The notes below the pieces were generated by a model that had not been told where the DNA came from, did no database searches, and saw only the letters and a program-made list of their open reading frames with translations. A program made the translations under genes and the position numbers. From contig MKSU01000004.1 of assembly GCA_001897375.1 (NCBI GenBank), positions 353,621 through 417,620 on the forward strand: a DNA stretch of 64,000 bases, given 5' to 3'. This DNA comes from Sphingomonas sp. 67-36. Lineage in GTDB: Bacteria; Pseudomonadota; Alphaproteobacteria; Sphingomonadales; Sphingomonadaceae. Shown piece after piece: positions 44,331 through 52,786 of this stretch. Positions within the stretch are counted from its first letter, which is position 1, and the number at the start of each line of letters is the position of its first letter.

Positions 44331-45125
44331 ATGACCGTGCGGCCGCAACGCCGGCTCGGCGGCCTGCCGCTGCGCGCGGTACTGCCCAACGCGGTGACCG
44401 CGCTGGGGCTATGCTCCGGCCTGTCGGGCGTGCGCTTCGCCGTCGCCGGCTGGTGGGAGCTGGCGGTGGCGATGATCCTGCTCGCGGGCGTGCTCGACGG
44501 GCTGGACGGCCGCATCGCGCGGATGCTGCGCGGGCAGAGCCGGTTCGGCGCGGAGCTCGATTCGCTGGCCGACGCCATCTCCTTCGGCGTGTCACCCGCG
44601 CTGATCCTTTATCTCTGGTCGCTCTCCGCGCTGCCGCGCTTCGGCTGGACGGCGGCGCTGATGCTGGCGGTGTTCTGCGCGCTCCGCCTCGCGCGCTTCA
44701 ACGCCAATATCGACGTGACCGAGCAGCCGCACAAATCCGCCGGCTTCCTCACCGGCGTGCCCGCGCCGGCCGGCGCGGGGCTGGCGCTGCTGCCGATGTT
44801 CCTGTGGTTCTGTACCGGGGAGCCGCTGCTGCGCTCGCCCTGGATCGTCGCGCCGTGGACGGCATTGGTCGCGTTCCTGATGGTCTCCAGCCTCGCCACT
44901 TTCTCCTGGGGCTCGCTGCGCCTGCGCCGCAACATCCGCTTCGAGGCGCTGGCGGTGGTAGTGATCTTCGGCGCCGCCGCCGTCTCCGCGCCCTGGCATA
45001 GCGCCAGCGCGCTATGCATCATCTACCTGCTCACGCTGCCGTTCAGCATCGCCAGCTATGCGCGGGTCAGGCGGCAGCGCGTAGCGGCGCAGGCCGGCGA
45101 ACCGGCGCCGCCGCCGGCCGCCTGA
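44331..45125 (+). CDS. pssA: CDP-diacylglycerol-serine O-phosphatidyltransferase
   Basis: Makes phosphatidylserine from CDP-diacylglycerol and serine. The 264-residue membrane protein has the CDP-alcohol phosphotransferase motif in DGLDGRIARMLRGQSRFGAELDSLAD (DG-x2-AR-x8-G-x3-D-x3-D all present) and about eight hydrophobic segments. With psd it forms the PE pathway; CdsA at 49.7 kb supplies the CDP-diacylglycerol. The last 59 bases overlap a small minus-strand frame. Confidence 0.95.
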   Translation: MTVRPQRRLGGLPLRAVLPNAVTALGLCSGLSGVRFAVAGWWELAVAMILLAGVLDGLDGRIARMLRGQSRFGAELDSLADAISFGVSPALILYLWSLSALPRFGWTAALMLAVFCALRLARFNANIDVTEQPHKSAGFLTGVPAPAGAGLALLPMFLWFCTGEPLLRSPWIVAPWTALVAFLMVSSLATFSWGSLRLRRNIRFEALAVVVIFGAAAVSAPWHSASALCIIYLLTLPFSIASYARVRRQRVAAQAGEPAPPPAA

Positions 45126-45300
45126 CCGCCACGCGGCGCTCGACACGCAGCGGCTCAGTAGCCAGCGCCATCGCAAGAGGCGAGCGGCCCGCAAGCGCCA
45201 GCCGGATCTTCGTAAGGTTCGGCGCAACGCTCGCCGCAATGGCATAAGCCGCGATACCCAGTGCCGCGCCGAAGGTCACGATCGCCAGCAAAAACATCAT
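45067..45300 (-). CDS. small membrane protein, hypothetical
   Basis: Open frame of 77 residues. It starts with a credible membrane segment (MMFLLAIVTFGAALGIAAYAIAASVAP), then a short amphipathic part and a Pro/Arg/Ala-rich tail whose codons overlap the 3' end of pssA. The tail may be shaped by that overlap, but the N terminus lies in free spacer and looks like a real small membrane protein. GGAGG precedes the ATG by about 7 bases. Function unknown. Confidence 0.5.
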   Translation of the reverse strand: MMFLLAIVTFGAALGIAAYAIAASVAPNLTKIRLALAGRSPLAMALATEPLRVERRVAVRRPAAAPVRRPAPLRAAA

Positions 45301-45420
45301 CTTCGCCTCCTTGCCACCCGCGCATCGCCTAAACGCACGAGTCGGAATCCGGTGCCAGAGCCAGTGTTCTTGCTCTGTTCTGATCGACGTGTTCCATGTT
45401 TGTTCGCATCCGTCAAGCGA

Positions 45421-45449
45421 TTGCTTTTCGCCACGGCTTGCGCTAACGG
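45421..45449 (+). promoter_or_regulatory. rpsB-tsf promoter
   Basis: TTGCTTT (45421-45427), 14 bases, GCTAACGG (45442-45449). It gives a leader of about 95 bases with a stable stem-loop before rpsB. The 252-base spacer left of rpsB holds no gene. Confidence 0.45.
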
Positions 45450-45469
45450 CGCGACCCTCAACTCCGCAT

Positions 45470-45524
45470 GGGAAGCATCATCACCGGTGCGCCGGCTTCC
45501 AGCCGGTCGTCATTCTCGCTTCCC
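45470..45524 (+). promoter_or_regulatory. structured rpsB leader, possible S2 feedback site
   Basis: An outer stem GGGAAGC (45470-45476) with GCTTCCC (45518-45524) encloses an inner stem CCGGCT (45492-45497) with AGCCGG (45501-45506), loop TCC, and purine/pyrimidine-rich internal loops. The element lies between promoter and ribosome site of rpsB, where E. coli uses a different structure for S2 autoregulation. Function here is inferred. Confidence 0.45.
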
Positions 45525-45552
45525 AGAGGCTTAACCGGAAAGGAAAACACCT

Positions 45553-46353
45553 ATGGCGGCACCTGTCGTCACCATGCAGCAGCTCATCGAGACCGGCGCG
45601 CACTTCGGCCACCAGACCCATCGCTGGAACCCGAAGATGAAGCCCTACATCTTCGGTGACCGCAACGGCGTCCACATCATCGACCTGTCGCAGACCGTGC
45701 CGCTGTTCGCGCGCGCGCTGGAGTTCGTGTCGTCCACCGTCGCGGCGGGCGGCAAGGTGCTGTTCGTCGGCACCAAGCGCCAGGCGCAGGAGCCGATCGC
45801 CGACGCCGCGCGCCGCGCGGGCCAGCATTTCGTCAACCACCGCTGGCTGGGCGGTATGCTCACCAACTGGAAGACGATCTCCAATTCGATCAAGCGCCTG
45901 AAGGCCCTTGAGGAGCAGCTTTCCGGCAACACCGCCGGCCTCACCAAGAAGGAAGTGCTCCAGCTCACCCGCGAGCGCGACAAGCTCGAGCTGTCGCTCG
46001 GCGGCATCCGCGACATGGGCGGCATTCCGGACGTGATGTTCGTGATCGACGCCAACAAGGAAGAGCTGGCGATCAAGGAAGCCAACACGCTCGGCATCCC
46101 GGTCGTCGCGATCCTCGATTCGAACGTGTCGCCGGACGGCATCGCCTTCCCGGTGCCGGCGAATGACGACGCGAGCCGCGCGATCCGCCTCTATTGCGAG
46201 GCGGTGGCGATCGCCGCCACGCGCGGCAACCAGGAGCAGCAGCGCCGCGGCGGCGCGGACCTCGGCGCGATGGCCGAGCCGATCGCCGAAGAGGCGCTGG
46301 CGCCGGAGGTCGCGGAAGTGGCTGTCGAGGCGGAACGCCAAATCGACGCCTGA
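45553..46353 (+). CDS. rpsB: 30S ribosomal protein S2
   Basis: Component of the 30S platform. The 266-residue protein begins [33 protein letters not shown] and has [92 protein letters not shown] lies 9 bases before the ATG. tsf follows after 96 bases, the standard order. Confidence 0.99.
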   Translation: MAAPVVTMQQLIETGAHFGHQTHRWNPKMKPYIFGDRNGVHIIDLSQTVPLFARALEFVSSTVAAGGKVLFVGTKRQAQEPIADAARRAGQHFVNHRWLGGMLTNWKTISNSIKRLKALEEQLSGNTAGLTKKEVLQLTRERDKLELSLGGIRDMGGIPDVMFVIDANKEELAIKEANTLGIPVVAILDSNVSPDGIAFPVPANDDASRAIRLYCEAVAIAATRGNQEQQRRGGADLGAMAEPIAEEALAPEVAEVAVEAERQIDA

Positions 46354-46449
46354 CCGTCGCCGGAATGTCATGCGGGCGGGGCAGAGCGAATTTGGCGCTG
46401 CCCCGCCCGTACCCATATTCGACCGATAGCAAATTGAAGGACTAGGAAC

Positions 46450-47397
46450 ATGGCCGACATCACGGCTTCGATGGTCAAGGACCTGCGCGAGAAGAGCGGC
46501 GCGGGCATGATGGACTGCAAGAAGGCGCTCAGCGAGACCAACGGCGACATGGAAGCCGCGCTGGACTGGCTGCGCACCAAGGGCCTCGCCGCCGCCGCCA
46601 AGAAGTCGAGCCGCACGGCCGCCGAGGGCCTGGTCGGCATCGAGGTTTCCGGCAACAAGGGCGCGGCGGTCGAGGTGAACTCCGAGACCGATTTCGTCGC
46701 GAAGAACGATCAGTTCCAGACCTTCGTGCGCGACGTCACCTCCGTGGCGCTCGAGCTGGGCGACGATATCGCCACGATCAAGGCGGCCCCGCTGGGCGGC
46801 AAGACCGTCGAGGAGGTGCTGACCAACAACATCGCGACGATCGGTGAGAACCAGAACCTGCGCCGCGCGAAGAAGCTGGAAGTGTCGAAGGGCGCGGTCG
46901 TGGGCTATGTCCACAACCAGCAGGCGCCGGGTCTCGGCAAGATCGGCGTGCTCGTCGCGCTGGAGAGCGAGGCGTCGGACGACGTGCTCCAGAGCCTCGG
47001 CAAGCAGCTCGCGATGCACGTCGCGGCGGCCTTCCCCAAGGCGCTGAACGAGGAGGACCTCGACGAGGAGGAGATCGAGCGCGAACGCGCGATCGCGGCC
47101 GAGAAGGCGGCGGAGAGCGGCAAGCCGGCGGACATCATCGCCAAGATGGTCGAAGGCTCGATCGCCAAGTACCGCAAGGAGCATGCGCTGGTCAGCCAGC
47201 TCTTCGTGATGGACGGCAAGACCAAGATCAGCGACGTGGTCGCCAAGGCCGGCAAGGACGCCGGCACGTCGATCGTGCTGAAGGATTACGTCCGCTTCCA
47301 GCTCGGCGAGGGTATCGAGAAGGAAGCGTCCGACTTCGCCGCCGAAGTGGCCGCCGCTTCCGGCGTGCCGCAGAAGCAGGCCGAGCCGGCCGCGTAA
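46450..47397 (+). CDS. tsf: elongation factor Ts
   Basis: Exchange factor that reloads EF-Tu with GTP. The 315-residue protein begins [42 protein letters not shown] (N domain) and has the core [14 protein letters not shown], then the coiled-coil region rich in Glu/Lys/Ala and [29 protein letters not shown] lies before the ATG. A strong hairpin follows the stop. Confidence 0.99.
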   Translation: MADITASMVKDLREKSGAGMMDCKKALSETNGDMEAALDWLRTKGLAAAAKKSSRTAAEGLVGIEVSGNKGAAVEVNSETDFVAKNDQFQTFVRDVTSVALELGDDIATIKAAPLGGKTVEEVLTNNIATIGENQNLRRAKKLEVSKGAVVGYVHNQQAPGLGKIGVLVALESEASDDVLQSLGKQLAMHVAAAFPKALNEEDLDEEEIERERAIAAEKAAESGKPADIIAKMVEGSIAKYRKEHALVSQLFVMDGKTKISDVVAKAGKDAGTSIVLKDYVRFQLGEGIEKEASDFAAEVAAASGVPQKQAEPAA

Positions 47398-47409
47398 TTC
47401 GCGAAAGCG

Positions 47410-47429
47410 GGGAGGGGCACGCCCCTCCC
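47410..47429 (+). terminator. hairpin after tsf
   Basis: GGGAGGGG (47410-47417), loop CACG, CCCCTCCC (47422-47429), then TCATTCTC. The 8-bp stem is strong but the T-run is weak, so it may end only part of the rpsB-tsf transcript. The rest of the 201-base spacer to pyrH shows no gene. Confidence 0.55.
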
Positions 47430-47598
47430 TCATTCTCAACGCCCCGGCCGAGACCGGAGTCCGGCAGCGCGCCACGCGCATGACCGGGCCCTGCTCCTCG
47501 CCGGGGCGACGCTTGTGCGGCCCAAGCCATTCGACGGTTGCGGCCTTATCCCGCCCCGCCTAAGGTCCGGCGCCTTGTCCCCAATAGCTTCGGAACGC

Positions 47599-48330
47599 AT
47601 GACCAGCCCCCGCTACAAACGCATCCTCCTGAAACTCTCGGGCGAAGTCCTGATGGGCGAGGGCGGCAAGTCGATCGACCCCGAAGTCACCGCTCGCGTG
47701 GCCGAGGAGATCGCCGGCGTGAAGGCGCAGGGCTATGAGCTGTGCGTCGTGGTGGGCGGCGGCAACATCTTCCGTGGCCTCGCCGCCGCCGCGCAGGGCT
47801 TCGAGCGCGCCACCGCCGACTACATGGGGATGCTGGCGACGGTGATGAACGCGCTCGCGGTGCAGAATGCGCTGGAGCAGATCGGCGTCGACACGCGCGT
47901 CCAGTCCGCGATTCCGATGCAGTCGGTGTGCGAGCCGTTCATCCGCCGCCGCGCCGCGCGGCATCTGGAAAAGGGCCGGGTGGTGATCTTCGCGGCGGGC
48001 GTCGGCTCGCCGTTCTTCACCACTGACAGCGGCGCCGCGCTGCGCGCCGCCGAGATGAACTGCGACGCCTTGTTCAAGGGCACCTCGGTCGATGGCGTCT
48101 ATGATGACGATCCCAAGAAGGTGCCGACGGCGAAGCGTTACGAGACAATCGGTTACGGTGAAGTCCTCTCGAAGAATCTCAAGGTCATGGACGCGAGCGC
48201 AGTTGCGCTGTGTCGTGACAGCAATATCCCGATCGTCGTCTTCAACATCCGCGAACATGGCAATTTCGCCGCCGTGCTGCGCGGTGAGGGGGTGTCGACG
48301 GTCGTCCGCAACGAACAGGAGACGAAGTGA
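47599..48330 (+). CDS. pyrH: UMP kinase
   Basis: Makes UDP from UMP. The 243-residue amino-acid-kinase-fold protein begins [23 protein letters not shown] and has [70 protein letters not shown] and [22 protein letters not shown]. The ATG at 47599 is chosen because the family starts about six residues before the KLSGE strand. One base overlap with frr (TGATG). Confidence 0.98.
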   Translation: MTSPRYKRILLKLSGEVLMGEGGKSIDPEVTARVAEEIAGVKAQGYELCVVVGGGNIFRGLAAAAQGFERATADYMGMLATVMNALAVQNALEQIGVDTRVQSAIPMQSVCEPFIRRRAARHLEKGRVVIFAAGVGSPFFTTDSGAALRAAEMNCDALFKGTSVDGVYDDDPKKVPTAKRYETIGYGEVLSKNLKVMDASAVALCRDSNIPIVVFNIREHGNFAAVLRGEGVSTVVRNEQETK

Positions 48331-48887
48331 TGGCGGCCTATGACAAGGCGGATCTGGAGCGCCGGATGCACGGCGCGGTCGAATCGCTGAAGGGCGATCT
48401 CGGCGGCCTGCGCACCGGGCGCGCCTCCGTCTCGCTGCTCGATCCGGTGACGGTGGAGGTCTATGGCGCGCACATGCCGCTCAACCAGGTCGCGACCGTC
48501 TCCGCGCCGGAGCCGCGCATGCTCTCCGTGCAGGTGTGGGACAAGTCGAACGTCGGGCCGGTGGAGAAGGCGATCCGCTCGGCGGGCCTCGGTCTCAACC
48601 CGATCAACGACGGGCAGAACCTGCGCCTGCCGATCCCCGATCTGACCGAGGATCGCCGCAAGGAACTGGCCAAGCTCGCCGGTCAATATGCCGAGAAGGC
48701 GCGCGTCGCCGTCCGCAACGTGCGCCGTGACGGGATGGACGCGCTCAAGACCGACGAGAAGAAGGGCGTGTTCGGCGAGGACGAGCGCAAGCGCCACGAG
48801 AATGAGGTGCAGAAGCTGACCGACAGCACGATCGCCGAGATCGACGCGGCGGCGGCGGGCAAGGAAAAGGAAATCCTCGGCAAGTGA
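48330..48887 (+). CDS. frr: ribosome recycling factor
   Basis: Splits the post-termination ribosome with EF-G. The 185-residue length is exactly typical. It has [57 protein letters not shown] (helix and head domain start), then [27 protein letters not shown] and the C-terminal long helices. The start is the ATG at 48330, overlapping the pyrH stop by one base; a GTG 3 bases earlier is also open. Confidence 0.98.
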   Translation: MAAYDKADLERRMHGAVESLKGDLGGLRTGRASVSLLDPVTVEVYGAHMPLNQVATVSAPEPRMLSVQVWDKSNVGPVEKAIRSAGLGLNPINDGQNLRLPIPDLTEDRRKELAKLAGQYAEKARVAVRNVRRDGMDALKTDEKKGVFGEDERKRHENEVQKLTDSTIAEIDAAAAGKEKEILGK

Positions 48888-48924
48888 CCGCGCCCGCCCG
48901 CCCGGCTTTCGTGAGGTCGCGTTC

Positions 48925-49656
48925 GTGAGCAGCGCCCCGGCTCTCGCGAGCGGCGGCGGCGTGTTGCCGCGCCATGTCGCGATCATCATGGACGGCAACG
49001 GCCGCTGGGCGAAGAAGCGCTTCCTCCCCCGCGTCGCCGGCCATCGCGCGGGCGTGGAGGCGGTGCGCGCCGTCAGCCGCGCGGCGCGCGCGATGGGGAT
49101 CGAGGCGCTGACGCTCTATGCCTTCTCCAGCGAGAACTGGCGGCGGCCGGAGGAGGAAGTGGGCGACCTGATGGGCCTGCTGCGCCTGTTCATCCGTTCC
49201 GATCTCGCCGAGCTGGTGCGCGAGAATGTTCGGCTGCGCGTGATCGGCGACTTCCGCCGCTTTCCGAGCGACGTGGTGGCGCTGATCGAGGACGCTCTGG
49301 CGCGGACGGCGGCGAACACCGGGCCGGTGCTGGCGATCGCGCTCAACTACGGCGGGCAGGCGGAGCTTACCACGGCGGCGCAGCGGCTGGCGGCGCGCGC
49401 GGCGGCGGGTGAGCTGGATCCCGCGTCGATCGAGCCGGCGATGATCGAGGCGGAGCTGGAGACGCGTGATCTGCCGCCGCTCGACCTGTTGATCCGCACC
49501 TCGGGCGAGCATCGCCTGTCCAATTTCCTGCTGTGGCAGGCGGCCTATGCCGAATTGCTGTTCGTCGACACGCTGTGGCCCGATTTCGGCGCGGCGGAGC
49601 TGGAGGCGGCGGTGGCCGATTTCGGGCGTCGTCAGCGACGGTTCGGGGGCCTGTGA
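48925..49656 (+). CDS. uppS: undecaprenyl diphosphate synthase
   Basis: Makes the C55 lipid carrier for peptidoglycan and surface sugars. The 243-residue cis-prenyltransferase has HVAIIMDGNGRWAKKR (catalytic Asp), GHRAGVEAVRAVSRAA, YAFSSENWRRP, and LDLLIRTSGEHRLSNFLLWQAAYAELLFVDTLWPDF. The start is GTG at 48925. The stop overlaps cdsA as GTGA. Confidence 0.97.
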   Translation: MSSAPALASGGGVLPRHVAIIMDGNGRWAKKRFLPRVAGHRAGVEAVRAVSRAARAMGIEALTLYAFSSENWRRPEEEVGDLMGLLRLFIRSDLAELVRENVRLRVIGDFRRFPSDVVALIEDALARTAANTGPVLAIALNYGGQAELTTAAQRLAARAAAGELDPASIEPAMIEAELETRDLPPLDLLIRTSGEHRLSNFLLWQAAYAELLFVDTLWPDFGAAELEAAVADFGRRQRRFGGL

Positions 49657-50444
49657 CGGAAAGGCGCTCCGACCTGCCGAAACGCGCGCTGGCGGGCATC
49701 GTGATGATCGGCGTCGCGCTCGCGGCGCTGTGGCTGGGGGGCATCGCCTTCTGGCTGCTCGCGGTGGTCGGCGCGCTGGTGATGATGGCGGAATGGGGTG
49801 CCCTGCACGGCGCGTCGCCGCGCGACACGCGGCTGGCGCAATTCGCGCTTTCGGTGCCGCTGGCGGTGATGGCGCCCGCGTCGCTGACGATCGTGCCGCA
49901 TGATTTCTTCTCGCTCGGCCTGATCGGCGGAGCGGCGTTCTTCGTCGTCATCATCACGCGGCGGCCGCAACTCGCGGCGGGCGTGGTCTATTGCGCGCTG
50001 CCGGTGCTGGCGCTGATGTTCATCCGCCGCCAGCATGAAGGGATCGTCTTCACCCTCTGGGCGCTGGCTTTGGTCTGGGCATGCGACATCGGCGCCTATT
50101 TCGCCGGGCGCACGATCGGCGGGCCGAAGCTCGCGCCCCGCGTCAGCCCGAACAAGACCTGGGCGGGGCTGGCCGGCGGCGTCGTCGCGGCGGGCGCGTT
50201 CGGGCTGTTCATGCACTGGCGTTTCGGCCTGCCGTGGCGGATGACGGTCGCCACCCCGGCGCTGGCGGTGCTGGCGCAAGCCGGCGATCTCTACGAAAGC
50301 TGGCTCAAGCGCCGCGCCGGCGTCAAGGATTCGGGCACGCTGATCCCCGGCCACGGCGGCGTCATGGATCGGCTCGACGGCCTTGTGCCGGTCGCGCCGG
50401 TCGCCGCCTTCCTCATCGTCCTCCCGCATTTCTATCCGTCATGA
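49653..50444 (+). CDS. cdsA: phosphatidate cytidylyltransferase
   Basis: Makes CDP-diacylglycerol, the precursor for PssA. The 263-residue protein has about seven membrane segments and the signature VSPNKTWAGLAGG near 165, with KDSGTLIPGHGGVMDRLDGLVPVAP at the C terminus holding the catalytic Asp residues. The GTG start overlaps the uppS stop, and the stop overlaps dxr (ATGA). Confidence 0.96.
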   Translation: MTERRSDLPKRALAGIVMIGVALAALWLGGIAFWLLAVVGALVMMAEWGALHGASPRDTRLAQFALSVPLAVMAPASLTIVPHDFFSLGLIGGAAFFVVIITRRPQLAAGVVYCALPVLALMFIRRQHEGIVFTLWALALVWACDIGAYFAGRTIGGPKLAPRVSPNKTWAGLAGGVVAAGAFGLFMHWRFGLPWRMTVATPALAVLAQAGDLYESWLKRRAGVKDSGTLIPGHGGVMDRLDGLVPVAPVAAFLIVLPHFYPS

Positions 50445-51598
50445 GAACAGTCACCATCCTCGGCGCGACCGGATCGGTCGGCACATCGACGCTCGATCTG
50501 GTCGAGCGCGCGCCCGATGCGTTCCGCGTCCGCGCGCTGACCGCCAACAGCGACGTGGCGAAGCTCGCCGCCGCCGCGATCCGCACCCGCGCCGAGCGCG
50601 CGGTGATCGCCGACGAGACGCATCTGCCCGCCTTGCGCGAGGCCCTCGCCGGTTCCGGCGTGAAGGCGGCCGGGGGCGTGGAGGCGGTGACGGAGGCGGC
50701 CGGAGAGGGCGCGGACGTGACGGTCGCGGCGATCGTCGGCTGCGCCGGTCTCAAGCCGGTAATGGCGGCGATCCGCGCCGGCGGCACGATCGCGCTCGCC
50801 AACAAGGAATCGCTGGTCTCGGCGGGCGACGTGATGAAGGCGGCGATCGACGGCCACAAGGCGACGCTGCTGCCGGTCGACAGCGAGCATAACGCGATCT
50901 TCCAGTGCCTCGACGCGCGGCTCAGCCATCGTGCCCGCCGCATCATCCTGACGGCGAGCGGCGGCCCGTTCCGCGATCGCCCGCTCGCGGAAATGGCGGC
51001 GATCACCCCGTCGCAGGCGGTGGCGCATCCCAACTGGTCGATGGGCGCCAAGATTTCGGTCGATTCGGCGACGATGATGAACAAGGGGCTGGAACTGATC
51101 GAGGCGTTCCACCTCTTTCCGCTCGGCCATGAGCAGATCGAGATCGTCGTTCACCGCCAGTCCGTGGTGCATTCGATGGTAGAATATGTCGACGGATCGA
51201 CGCTGGCGCAGCTCGGCACGCCGGATATGCGTACGCCGATCGCCTACGCGCTGGCGTGGCCGGACCGGATGACGACGCCGGGCGAGCCGCTCGATCTCGT
51301 GCGCATCGGCCGGCTCGATTTCGAGGCGCCCGATCCCGTGCGCTTCCCCGCGCTGGCGCTGGCCCGCGCGGCGGTGGAGGCGGGCGGGGCGCGCCCCGCG
51401 ATCCTCAACGCCGCGAACGAGGTGGCGGTGGCTGCATTTCTCGGCGGCGCGGTGGGGTTCCTCGAAATTGCCGCAATCGTCGCCGATACCCTCGAACGCT
51501 TCGACCCGCCCGCGCCTCAAACGCTCGATGCGGTGCTGGATATCGACCGCGAGGCGCGGCGACTGGCGGCGGAGCGTGTAGAGGAACGCGTCGCTTGA
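50441..51598 (+). CDS. dxr: 1-deoxy-D-xylulose 5-phosphate reductoisomerase
   Basis: First committed step of the MEP isoprenoid pathway. The 385-residue protein shows NADPH binding TVTILGATGSVGTSTLDLVERA (3-24), ANKESLVSAGD, the metal and substrate site LLPVDSEHNAIFQCL, and NWSMGAKISVDSATMMNKGLELIEAFHLF. It lies between cdsA and rseP with 4-base overlaps on both sides. It works upstream of IspDF (18.8-19.9 kb) and UppS. Confidence 0.98.
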   Translation: MRTVTILGATGSVGTSTLDLVERAPDAFRVRALTANSDVAKLAAAAIRTRAERAVIADETHLPALREALAGSGVKAAGGVEAVTEAAGEGADVTVAAIVGCAGLKPVMAAIRAGGTIALANKESLVSAGDVMKAAIDGHKATLLPVDSEHNAIFQCLDARLSHRARRIILTASGGPFRDRPLAEMAAITPSQAVAHPNWSMGAKISVDSATMMNKGLELIEAFHLFPLGHEQIEIVVHRQSVVHSMVEYVDGSTLAQLGTPDMRTPIAYALAWPDRMTTPGEPLDLVRIGRLDFEAPDPVRFPALALARAAVEAGGARPAILNAANEVAVAAFLGGAVGFLEIAAIVADTLERFDPPAPQTLDAVLDIDREARRLAAERVEERVA

Positions 51599-52728
51599 TC
51601 CAGTCCCCGGGCCTTTTGCTGACCCTGCTGGCGTTCGTGCTGGTGATCGGCCCGCTCGTGTTCGTGCATGAGCTGGGCCATTATCTCGCCGCGCGCGTGT
51701 TCGGCGTGAAATCCGATATCTTCTCGATCGGTTTCGGCCGCGAGGTGGCGGGATGGACCGACCGGCGCGGCACGCGGTGGAAGGTTGGCTGGCTCCCGCT
51801 GGGCGGCTATGTCCGCTTCGCCGGGGACATGAACGCGCTGAGCCAGCCTTCGGCCGAGTGGCTCGCGCTGCCGGCGGAGGAGCGCCAGCGCACCTTCCAG
51901 GCGAAGCCGGTGTGGCAGCGCGCGATCATCGTCGCGGCCGGGCCCGTGGTGAATTTCCTCGCCGCGATCCTGATCCTCGCCGGATTCGCGCTGGCCTATG
52001 GCGACAGCGTGACGCCGACGACGGTGGGCACGGTCGTGCCGCAATCGGCGGCGGCGGCGATCGGGCTGCGGCCCGGCGATCGCATCACCGCGCTGAACGG
52101 GCGTTCCGTCGCGACCTTCGACGACATGGCGCGCTACGCCAAGATCCGTCCGGACGAGGCGATCCGCGTCGATTACCTGCGCGACGGCGCGCCGCATTCC
52201 GCGACGACGAGGCTCGGCGTGCGGCGTGAGCGTGACCGCTTCGGCAACGAATTCCGCATCGGCCAGCTCGGCATCGGCGCGACGACGCCGGTTTTCCGTC
52301 AGGTCGGCCCGATCGAGGCTCCGCTGGTCGCGATGCGGCAGACCGGGCAGATCGTGTCGATGATGGTGGAGACGGTCGGGCAGGTCGTGTCCGGCCGCCG
52401 CTCGGTCAAGGAGCTTGGCGGGCCGCTCTCGATCGCGAAGGTTTCCGGCGAGCAGATCACGCTGGGGCCGGAAGCGTTCGTTTTCCTGATCGCGCTGGTG
52501 TCGATCAATCTGGGGTTCATCAACCTGCTGCCAATCCCGATGCTCGATGGCGGACACCTGCTTTTCTACGCGATCGAGGCGGTGCGGCGCAGGCCGGTCG
52601 GGCCGGAGGCGCAGGAATGGGCCTATCGTGGCGGATTGGCGGCGATACTTGCGCTGATGCTGCTGGTGACGTTCAATGATCTCGGCAATTTCGGGCTGTG
52701 GCGCAGCCTCGCCGGCTTGATCGGTTGA
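51595..52728 (+). CDS. rseP: RIP metalloprotease RseP
   Basis: Site-2 intramembrane protease that cuts anti-sigma factors during envelope stress. The 377-residue protein has zinc motif HELGH (25-29) in its first membrane helix, one clear PDZ domain (VGTVVPQSAAAAIGLRPGDRITALNG) and the second zinc ligand in NLLPIPMLDGGHLLFYAIE. The start is a TTG overlapping the dxr stop (TTGA); no ATG or GTG is near, and codon one is followed at once by the first membrane helix. Confidence 0.95.
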   Translation: MIQSPGLLLTLLAFVLVIGPLVFVHELGHYLAARVFGVKSDIFSIGFGREVAGWTDRRGTRWKVGWLPLGGYVRFAGDMNALSQPSAEWLALPAEERQRTFQAKPVWQRAIIVAAGPVVNFLAAILILAGFALAYGDSVTPTTVGTVVPQSAAAAIGLRPGDRITALNGRSVATFDDMARYAKIRPDEAIRVDYLRDGAPHSATTRLGVRRERDRFGNEFRIGQLGIGATTPVFRQVGPIEAPLVAMRQTGQIVSMMVETVGQVVSGRRSVKELGGPLSIAKVSGEQITLGPEAFVFLIALVSINLGFINLLPIPMLDGGHLLFYAIEAVRRRPVGPEAQEWAYRGGLAAILALMLLVTFNDLGNFGLWRSLAGLIG

Positions 52729-52786
52729 GCAAGCTGGGGCAGGGCGCGCGGCACGCGGTCGATATGGGTATCTCCGGGGTGGATTG

